From Sinomicrobium kalidii (GTDB lineage: Bacteria; Bacteroidota; Bacteroidia; Flavobacteriales; Flavobacteriaceae), in the NCBI RefSeq assembly GCF_021183825.1, contig NZ_CP089211.1, forward strand, positions 744,001-808,000: a stretch of 64,000 nucleotides of DNA, read 5' to 3'. The notes beneath the pieces were generated by a model. The model made no database searches and was not told the origin of the DNA. It saw nothing but the letters and a program-made list of their open reading frames with translations. Position numbers and translations under genes: made by a program. This document shows positions 17,540-25,800 of the stretch, piece after piece (within the stretch, counting starts at the first letter, position 1; each line of letters opens with the position of its first letter).

Positions 17540-19471
17540 TTACATTTTTAAAATTATAAACTCACTTCTCCGGTTGAGTTGATGCGCTTCTTCCGAACAT
17601 TTTACACCATCGGAACAATCATTGACGAGTTGACTTTCGCCATAACCTTTCCCGGAGATCCTTCCGGGAGCTATCCCTCCGACATTTATAATGTAATCCA
17701 TAGTAGCCCTGGCCCTGTTTTCGGATAACTGCATATTGTATTGGTCACTTCCCCGGCTATCGGTATGCGAACGCACATCTATGGCAATACCCGGGTATTG
17801 CTGCATGACTTCGATGACCTTACCGAGTTCTATTTTCGATATTTCCCTTATGCTGTGTTTGTCAAAGTCGAAATAGATGGGTTTGAGCCCCAGTTTTGTC
17901 GTGAGGTCATCTCCGGTGGTTACTTTAATGTCTTCCCGGTTCAGTTCGATCAGCAATTCCCTTTTTTCTTTATGGTCCAGCCGGGCAACAAATTCCTCGT
18001 GCACCTGGTATTCCTCTTTTTCCGACCGGAGCACATAATTTTCATACGGCACCACTTCGGTACAGAAATTACCGGAAGCATCGGTGCGGAAGTTCTTCAG
18101 TTCCTTTTTGTTCTCATCGTAGAGGGTGAGTTGCGTTCCGGCCAGCGGTTCTTTAGTGATACTGTCCCTCACATGCCCGCATAATTCCGCAACCAGGGAT
18201 ACGGGGCGGTTTTCGGTGAATGCATATATATTGTCAAAAGCGGTTTTCTCTCCCCGGTTTGAGGAGAAAAACCCCTTTTTCCCGGCTTCGTCAATCACAT
18301 AACCGAAATCGTCAGCTGGAGAGTTTACCGGTTTGCCCAGGTTGATGACCCTGTCGTTTCCGAAAGCGTCCTTATGCACAGCAAACACATCCAGCCCACC
18401 AAGGCCGGGATGCCCGTCGGAAGCAAAATACAGGATACCGGAATCACTTACAAAAGGAAAGGTTTCCCGGCCCCTGGTATTGATCTTATCGCCCAGGTTA
18501 AGCACCGGACCAAAACTCCCGTCCGGGCGTATTTCGGCGGCGAAGAGGTCTGATTTTCCCCGGGTCCCGTTCCGATCCGAAACAAAATACAGCATTTTTT
18601 CATCCGGGTCTAAAGCGGGATGTGCCGTAGAAAACTCGTCGTCGTTAATAGGAAGTTCCTCGATATCCTCCCATTTTCCCTCGTTATTGGTGGCCTTGTA
18701 TATTTTCAGGTGATTTGTACCGTTTTCCGACTTCCCGTACTTGCCCCGCAGAAAATTATTCCGGGTAAAATACATAGTCTTTCCATCATGGGTAACGATC
18801 GGGGTACTCTGATGAAATTTCCTGTTGACCTCACCTTTGAGTTTCACCGGGTTTTCCAGTTTTCCATCTTCATTGATATCCGCTTCGTAGAGTTTTAAAA
18901 AAGGCTGTTTGTTCCATACATGAGTACGCTGTACAAATATCCCCGTATCTCTTGCGGAAGCAAAAATAAGTTTGTCTTTTCCCCGGTAGGCCGATCCGAA
19001 ATCGGCATATTCCGTATTGATCCCCGCATCGGCAATAGCATAGCGGCCGGAAAAGTGTTCTATATCCGCAAGCTGGCCTGTCAATGATACCTCAGGCCTT
19101 CCGGGTTGCCCAATGAGGGTGTAAAACTCTGTAAGGGCCTGCTCTGCTTTCTCATATTCCCCTTCGGCTTTCAGGCACTGGGCATAGCGGTAATAATAGA
19201 CCGGCCTTACCTTTGTATCGTAGGACAGCATTTTTTCGTAACGGAGAAGGGCTTCGGAATACCTGGCATTAAAATAGCAGGCATCGGCAAGCCGGGCGAA
19301 CAGGTCTTGTGATTCATAGCCCTTTTCCACCAGCCTTTCGTACAATTCACTGGCTTTGATATAGGCGAATTTACCGTAGTTTTTATCAGCTCTTTCTTTT
19401 CTGGCTTCCTGGGCAAACGCCATCTGGGCTGCAATTATAAACAATATCGTTATGCGTATATATTTCCTCAT
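17540..19471 (-). CDS. PorE-like TPR / beta-propeller / carboxypeptidase-regulatory / OmpA protein
   Basis: This 643-residue protein has a signal peptide (to about QMAFA) and TPR-like repeats (about residues 30-135). A WD40-like PD40 propeller spans about 165-410, with repeated blades such as HPALDPDEKMLYFVSDRNG and ETFPFVSDSGILYFASDGHPG. A carboxypeptidase-type regulatory domain (about 430-510) and a C-terminal OmpA peptidoglycan-binding domain (about 525-643, IDVRSHTDSRGSDQYNMQLSENRA) complete it. This order matches PorE-type proteins that tie type IX secretion machinery to the cell wall. It is the last gene of the operon, 24 bp behind the PorP-like gene, as in many duplicated PorP/OmpA pairs. 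It is probably an accessory paralogue rather than the core PorE. Confidence 0.92.
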   Translation of the reverse strand: MRKYIRITILFIIAAQMAFAQEARKERADKNYGKFAYIKASELYERLVEKGYESQDLFARLADACYFNARYSEALLRYEKMLSYDTKVRPVYYYRYAQCLKAEGEYEKAEQALTEFYTLIGQPGRPEVSLTGQLADIEHFSGRYAIADAGINTEYADFGSAYRGKDKLIFASARDTGIFVQRTHVWNKQPFLKLYEADINEDGKLENPVKLKGEVNRKFHQSTPIVTHDGKTMYFTRNNFLRGKYGKSENGTNHLKIYKATNNEGKWEDIEELPINDDEFSTAHPALDPDEKMLYFVSDRNGTRGKSDLFAAEIRPDGSFGPVLNLGDKINTRGRETFPFVSDSGILYFASDGHPGLGGLDVFAVHKDAFGNDRVINLGKPVNSPADDFGYVIDEAGKKGFFSSNRGEKTAFDNIYAFTENRPVSLVAELCGHVRDSITKEPLAGTQLTLYDENKKELKNFRTDASGNFCTEVVPYENYVLRSEKEEYQVHEEFVARLDHKEKRELLIELNREDIKVTTGDDLTTKLGLKPIYFDFDKHSIREISKIELGKVIEVMQQYPGIAIDVRSHTDSRGSDQYNMQLSENRARATMDYIINVGGIAPGRISGKGYGESQLVNDCSDGVKCSEEAHQLNRRSEFIILKM

Positions 19472-19495
19472 AGTGTGCTCTTTTATAGGTCTTGA

Positions 19496-20413
19496 TCAGA
19501 AAAACCTGGGGGTGCGGAGTCGTTTTCCGGCAGATGAAATGAATTCGAACCTGAGAAATATCTCATAGGTCCCTGAATTGTAATTTCCGAGCCTGGTCGT
19601 GTCCCAGTCGTAAGCATAGCCTACCTGCAGTCCTTCGGTTATCTGAAATCCTGCAAGTGCACTGACGGCCGCATCCCAGTGGTAGGCCGCTCCGAGGGTA
19701 AAGTTTTCATGGAACAGGAAATTGGCCGTAACATCTACGGCAAGGGGGGCTCCGCTTACGGCTTTTACCATCCCTGCCGGTTTGAATTTCAGGTTGGGGT
19801 TCAGATCAAAAACATACCCGCCTATGAGATAGAAGTGCATCTTCTCCCGGGCAACAGATTGCTGGATATCATCATAAAAATGGGTTTCGAGAAGTGCCGG
19901 AACGGACAGGCCTACATACCAGTTATCGGCATGCAGATATGCTCCTGCCCCTATATTGGGTGAGAATTTGCTCAATCTCCCGGAAAGTTCGGGGTCGCCC
20001 GGATGTTCTACGTTCAGTTTATCATAATCCACTTCCAGGAAACTACCTCCTGCCATAAGTCCTAGATTCAGTTTGGTTCGAGGTGAAAGCTGGAGAAGAT
20101 AGGAAAAACTGGCGCTCACGTAAGTATCCTGTGCCGGGCCAATACGATCGTTTATTATGGAAAGTCCAAGACCATGCCCTCTGTAACTTACTGGTGAATG
20201 TACGGAGAACTGTGCTGTTTTAGGGGCGCCGTCCAGCCCCACCCATTGCGAACGGTATAACCCGAACAGGCTGGTAACGCCACGGGTTCCGGCATATCCG
20301 GGGTTAACACTTACCGTGTTGTACATATATTGTGTGTATTGCGGCTCTTGTTGCCCATGAACTGCGGCAACACCCAATAACAACAGTAATAATAGTAAAG
20401 TATTTTTTTTCAT
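19496..20413 (-). CDS. PorP/SprF-family type IX secretion outer-membrane protein
   Basis: The preferred start is the ATG at 20413 (MKKNTLLLLLLLLGVAAVHGQ), which gives a clean signal peptide and 305 residues; an upstream ATG at 20449 would add 12 polar residues. The mature N-terminus EPQYTQYMYNTVSVNPGYAG is the diagnostic PorP/SprF opening, and the rest is a small beta-barrel with YRSQWVGLDGAPKT and a C-terminal strand. SprF-like proteins are dedicated partners for secretion of type-B sorting-domain cargo. The gene directly upstream encodes such a cargo. Confidence 0.93.
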   Translation of the reverse strand: MKKNTLLLLLLLLGVAAVHGQQEPQYTQYMYNTVSVNPGYAGTRGVTSLFGLYRSQWVGLDGAPKTAQFSVHSPVSYRGHGLGLSIINDRIGPAQDTYVSASFSYLLQLSPRTKLNLGLMAGGSFLEVDYDKLNVEHPGDPELSGRLSKFSPNIGAGAYLHADNWYVGLSVPALLETHFYDDIQQSVAREKMHFYLIGGYVFDLNPNLKFKPAGMVKAVSGAPLAVDVTANFLFHENFTLGAAYHWDAAVSALAGFQITEGLQVGYAYDWDTTRLGNYNSGTYEIFLRFEFISSAGKRLRTPRFF

Positions 20414-20546
20414 AGGCTTCTGTTTTTCCGTATTTGACCGCCGGGACAAGCCGGTTTGCTTTCCGTTTTCCGGTTATGTTTTTCAGGTGATCCGACGGGA
20501 CAACGAACATCCCCGTTAATTGTCTTTAAATTGAGATGCCCCTGAA

Positions 20547-21785
20547 TCAGTTGATATATAAATATCCCGATCTGTCTTCCCTGTTCCCGTTTTCATTGAT
20601 GTACTTCAATATGTAGAAGTATGTTCCCGTAGGCAGTCGTTTTCCTTCGTTTACGGTAGCCCTCCCTTCGGAATATCCCCGGAACCAGTTACCGTTTACG
20701 CCATACCCTTCCGTACCGAACACTTTTACGCCCCAACGGTTATATACCTCCAGGGTGTTGTCGGGATATTTTTCTATGCCCTTGATATAAAAAAAGTCAT
20801 TCATCCCGTCGCCATTTGGGGAAACTCCGTTGTAGATCACCACGCCATCCTCTTCCGGGGCTTCTTCCCGGATTATTCCGAAGGTGAATACCCCGTAGCC
20901 CGATACCGGACTGGTAACCACCTTATCTCCCAGGTCGGTAGTACCGCCTTCATCTATCCATTGCCCGTTGTCTTCGTCCCACCTTACGATATGCAACAGA
21001 TTGTTTTGGGCAGCATCTATGAACATTTCGGGGGTTGTGACATCGCGCCAGGAAAGACTGATAAAGACGTCTTCAGATTCAGTCGTCTTTTCCACCGTCC
21101 AGTATTCGGCATCGTCGATATGCTCTATGATATCTTGCCTGGAGGTATGAGAATAGCGATCGTTGGAATTTTGGAAGTAATACTTCCCTTCAAAAACTGC
21201 GGAAGCGCTTTCGGGCGGGGACATTTCGGCAAAACGGTAATAGCCGCCGTCGCCGATGGGATAGACAAACCTGGTATCACCGGTTTTGACGACCGGACCG
21301 TCTACGTGACTGAAATCAGAGGTATTGACATGGACCGCATTGGAGGTAAACGTAAAACTTCCGCCGTGGTTGTCGTTATCTACAATACCTTCGCGAAAAT
21401 CCACTTCCCCGCTTGCACTGATGGCACCGGACAGATGAAAAGGAGCTTCGGCACTGGTATTCTCAAAATACAGGTTGTAAAAATAGCTTTCCGCACTACC
21501 GCTGATCTGTTGTGGTTGCGTACCGATAAAACGGGTAAGGCCGGTTTCCAGGTAAAAATCAACAACTCCTTCATTATTAAAGCCGGCATAAATAAAAGCT
21601 TCTCCGTCGTTATAGAACTCACCGGAAGTGGTATTCTCCAGGTCACCCAAAGTGGAAAATTGTGTGTCGGAGCTTACATAGAGTATTCCCTGGTTAGTGG
21701 TCTGGGCATAGTTCCATCCTAAAGAAAAGCATAGCGACACTGCCCAAAGTACTTTTATCTGTATATGTTTTTTTATGTTATTCAT
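20547..21785 (-). CDS. Secreted surface protein with type-B T9SS C-terminal sorting domain
   Basis: This 412-residue protein has a signal peptide (to about GWNYAQ), a middle region of beta-rich unknown sequence and a C-terminal gliding-motility-associated (type B, CHU_C) sorting domain over about residues 320-412. The domain shows NGVSPNGDGMNDFFYIKGIE, then LEVYNRWGVKVF, and ends GYLYIN. The start ATG overlaps the upstream stop by one base (TAATG), so translation is coupled. Type-B domains are retained with the help of a SprF/PorP-like protein, which is the next gene. The likely role is a cell-surface anchor or tip for the two upstream secreted proteins. Confidence 0.9.
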   Translation of the reverse strand: MNNIKKHIQIKVLWAVSLCFSLGWNYAQTTNQGILYVSSDTQFSTLGDLENTTSGEFYNDGEAFIYAGFNNEGVVDFYLETGLTRFIGTQPQQISGSAESYFYNLYFENTSAEAPFHLSGAISASGEVDFREGIVDNDNHGGSFTFTSNAVHVNTSDFSHVDGPVVKTGDTRFVYPIGDGGYYRFAEMSPPESASAVFEGKYYFQNSNDRYSHTSRQDIIEHIDDAEYWTVEKTTESEDVFISLSWRDVTTPEMFIDAAQNNLLHIVRWDEDNGQWIDEGGTTDLGDKVVTSPVSGYGVFTFGIIREEAPEEDGVVIYNGVSPNGDGMNDFFYIKGIEKYPDNTLEVYNRWGVKVFGTEGYGVNGNWFRGYSEGRATVNEGKRLPTGTYFYILKYINENGNREDRSGYLYIN

Positions 21786-22897
21786 TAGTTTCTTGCTTTA
21801 GAAGGAAGCATAGGGTTGGTGATCAACTGCCCGTTCCCGCGTCCGTTCAGCGACACATAAGTATGCTCCGGTCGTGCAGGATCCCACCCCTGGTCGCCAT
21901 TCCGGTATGGTGTGGGATCCGTAGATTCTTTCGATGGCAATTGCTGACCCGATTCACGATCACCGGTCATCATTGCACGGTTGTATACGCCTTTGTTCCA
22001 GAGTATATCTTCCTGTGTGACCTGATAATCCACTGTAAAAGTCCAGGTTTCACCAATATCCAAAATGCCGTTGGTGTTGGTATCTCCCGTTAGCATACCT
22101 CCCAGCATGTTTACACCGGCACTTAATTCAATTGGATCATCACTTAACAGGGGATCTGTAATCTGTACATTATAGACTGCTTCGTGGTTACCCTTATGTT
22201 CTACACTAAAGGTATAGCGTATGTTTTCACCAACCTGCGCATATCCGTCGCTGTCGGCATCTATAAACTCACCGTCTTTAGTGATGTCATACATATCTTC
22301 ACAAGGCATCTCACTTAAACCATATCCCGTACCCCGCATTTCTGTTGCTCCCACTACGTTCTGCCGTGCTATGACGGTGTTGGAACCTATCGTATTCCAG
22401 GTAATGGTATTCAGCGTGTTTCCGTTAATAAGTTCCAGTGGGAACAACGGTCCTCCGGACACTTTACTACCAAACAAGGACACATCCCCGTTTGGGCCGA
22501 TTTCCACCCGTATCAGCGGGTTCTCTGCATCTCCCTCCATCTGCCAGATATCCTGAGTATTTGTTTCATATTCATCGCCATCAGCAAAACGAACATTTAT
22601 CCCCGAGGTACCATTGGATTGAAATTCGATCTCCTGTGTCGCAAGGTCCACGCCGTTGATCTCCATATTAAACGAGTTGTCCAGCACGAAAATATCCAAT
22701 GTAAAACCAGCGTTGGTTGCCGGCTGTGTAAAGTTTTCTTCAACAGGGTTGGTAGGGCAATCACTACAACTCCAACCAAAGTCTCCACCGTCTACCCCCA
22801 CGCGCTGATAACAAGGGGCGTTTTGAGCAAAACCTGATGCTATCGTACCCAGGCTTATAAGAAGAATAATGAGTGTGTATTTTTTCTTATCTCTCAT
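21785..22897 (-). CDS. Secreted protein with DUF11-like domain, function unknown
   Basis: This 370-residue protein has a signal peptide (to about ASGFAQ). The N-terminal part (about residues 28-210) is unrecognised and begins with Cys-rich DFGWSCSDCPTNP. A beta-sandwich resembling DUF11/CARDB repeats follows at about 220-310 (DGYAQVGENIRYTFSVEHKG, then GETWTFTVDYQVTQEDI). DUF11-like modules occur in long cell-surface adhesins. There is no sorting domain of its own. It starts 1 bp behind the giant repeat protein and overlaps the next gene by one base, so it belongs to a single surface-structure operon. Confidence 0.8.
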   Translation of the reverse strand: MRDKKKYTLIILLISLGTIASGFAQNAPCYQRVGVDGGDFGWSCSDCPTNPVEENFTQPATNAGFTLDIFVLDNSFNMEINGVDLATQEIEFQSNGTSGINVRFADGDEYETNTQDIWQMEGDAENPLIRVEIGPNGDVSLFGSKVSGGPLFPLELINGNTLNTITWNTIGSNTVIARQNVVGATEMRGTGYGLSEMPCEDMYDITKDGEFIDADSDGYAQVGENIRYTFSVEHKGNHEAVYNVQITDPLLSDDPIELSAGVNMLGGMLTGDTNTNGILDIGETWTFTVDYQVTQEDILWNKGVYNRAMMTGDRESGQQLPSKESTDPTPYRNGDQGWDPARPEHTYVSLNGRGNGQLITNPMLPSKARN

Positions 22898-22898
22898 A

Positions 22899-25800
22899 CT
22901 ATTTAACTACAAATACAATATTCATAAAAGAAGCAGGAGTGGCATCTCCTATAACATCATAGGTTAATATGCCATTGGCATCCACGCTTACATTGGCAAA
23001 CACTGTGGTATCGTAATAAGTAATATGATACTCCAGTTCCGTAGCCGGTAAGGTTGGGATTGCTCCCGCTGCCCCGGCACTGCTTACCATAGGGGTACCA
23101 AACTGATCGGCATATTCCTGGTATAAATCTCGGGTAAGCCCGGTTCCTGTAACCGAAGTATCAAAAACAATACTCGGCATATAAAAGAATTTGGGCATGG
23201 CAGCTTTTATTTCTTCAATAGTACCGTCAACAGCAGTATGTGTATAGGTACCGTCACCGTTGTCTACCAGTTCGTCAGAGTTGCCTTCCAATACATTGAC
23301 AATCTCGTTGTAAATGTCACCCTGGTTGGCAATATTGTCTGCCACATCGCCTATTACATCTACCGTTACAGGGGTGCCGTCCCCATTGTTAAAGGTGTAC
23401 GTACCATCCTGGTTATCCGTGATCTCTGATTTATCTACGGACCCAAGTTCTGTGCCATCGTCCGCCACTAAAGTGACCGTACCGTCACCGTTATCAACCA
23501 GACCTACTCCTCCTCCGCTACCGATATTGTTGACGATCTCATCGATAGCGTCCTGTACACTATCGGATGTAAGACCGCTGTCTGTGTTGTCATATCCGCT
23601 GGTATCGGCATTGGTGTCGATGGTGACATCCGTACCGTCATTGTTGGTGAAGGTATAGGTGCCGTCGGTATTATCCGTGATGTCCGATTTGTTTACGCTC
23701 ACTTCCGTGCCGTCGGGCCTGACTAAAGTCACCATACCGTCGCCGTTGTCCACAAGGTCAACACTGGCATTGCTGTCTTCAAGATTCTGAAGGATCTCGT
23801 CTATGGCCCCCTGAACATTGTCCGAAGCCAAGCCGCTATCCGTGTTGTCATAGGGGTTGCTGCCCGCACTGGTATCGATCGTAACCGTATCTCCATTGGT
23901 ATTGGTCAGCGTGTAGCTCCCATCTGCATTGTCTGCCATTGTCACGGTGTTCGCATCAAAGGTCACTACCGTTCCGTCTGCCGCCGCGTGGGTGAACGTC
24001 CCATCGCCGTTGTCTACCAAAGCGTCCGATCCGGCATCAATGATGCTGATGATCTCATTGTATACATCCCCTTGGTTCTGAATGTCCGTGGTTATATCCC
24101 CGACCACATCCAATGTCATGCTCTCGCCGTTGGCATTGGTGAAGGTATAGCTGCCGTCGCCATTAGCTACATAACCGGTAGTGTTGGCATCAAAATCAGT
24201 TATATTCCCTTCTTCGTCCGTATAGGTGAATGTCCCGTCGCCATTATCGGTAAGAGGCGATACGATTCCGGCCATGTTTGTAAGTTCATCTATGGCGTCT
24301 TGGACATTGTCTGAAGCAAGACCACTGCCGGTATTGTCGTAAACACTGGTATCTGCGTTGGTGTCGATAGTCACATCCGTACCGTCGTTGTTCGTAAAGG
24401 TATAAATACCGCCTCCATTGTCGGTTACATCCGATTTGTTTACGGTTCCCAGGTCCGTACCGTCGTCGGCAAGTAAGGTCACCGTACCATCATTGTTGTC
24501 CTGAAGTGCTACACCGGCTCCCGAGTTAATACTGTTCACAACCTCATCAATGGCGCCCTGTACATTGTCCGAGGCCAATCCGCTGCCTGTATTGTCATAA
24601 CCGCTCGCACCTGCATTGGTGTCGATCGTGGTTATCGTATCCCCATTGCCGTCCGTAAAGGTATATACCCCGTCAACTACGGTTACACCGGTCGTATTGG
24701 CATTGATTGTGATTTCCGTACCGTCTACAGCCGTATGCGTATAGGTGCCGTCAAGATTATCGATCAATACATCGGTAGTCCCGTCAAGCTGGGTCTTGAT
24801 CTCTTCCAGAGCTCCCTGTACATTATCAGAGGTAAATCCGTTGCTGCTGTTGTCAAAGGCAAGGGCACCGGCATTGGTGTCGATCGTTACAGGGGTGCCA
24901 TTACCGCTGTCAAGCGTATAGGTGCCGTCGTTGTTGTCTGTTACCGCTGTTTTATCTACCGTGCCCCGAACTGTACCGTCGTCGGCCACCAGTGATACCG
25001 TGCCGTCTCCGTTGTCTGCAAGGGCTACTCCGGCTCCGCTGTCGATATTGTTCACAACCTCATCAATGGCGCCCTGTACATTGTCCGAGGCCAATCCGCT
25101 GCCTGTATTGTCATAACCGCTCACACCTGCATTGGTGTCGATCGTGGTTATCGTATCCCCATTGCCATCCGTAAAGGTATATACCCCGTCAACTACGGTT
25201 ACACCGGTCGTATTGGCATTGATTGTGATTTCCGTACCGTCTACAGCCGTATGCGTATAGGTGCCGTCAAGATTATCGATCAATACATCGGTAGTCCCGT
25301 CAAGCTGGGTCTTGATCTCTTCCAGAGCTCCCTGTACATTATCAGAGGTAAATCCGTTGCTGCTGTTATCAAAGGCAAGGGCACCGGCATTGGTGTCGAT
25401 CGTTACAGGGGTGCCATTACCGCTGTCAAGCGTATAGGTGCCGTCGTTGTTGTCTGTTACCGCTGTTTTATCTACCGTGCCCCGAACTGTACCGTCGTCG
25501 GCCACCAGTGATACCGTGCCGTCTCCGTTGTCTGCAAGGGCTACTCCGGCTCCGCTGTCGATATTGTTCACGATCTCGTCTATGGCACCCTGTACATTGT
25601 CCGAAGCCAATCCACTGGCTGTATTGTCATAAGGATTACTTCCGGCCTCAGTATGGATATCCCACGGCATTCCGGCCTCGTTGGTATACGTATAGATACC
25701 GGTAGTGTTTTCTTCAATCGTGGTCACGGTTTCGTTGTCTTGCACAAAAGCCGCATTGTCCACCCATATTACATCACCGGCCGCATTGGTAATCATGACC

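Noticed and set aside
24735..25511. Plus-strand open frames repeated at 24735, 25251 and 26661
   Set aside because: They are antisense shadows of the repeated fibre gene; their repetition only mirrors the coding repeats.
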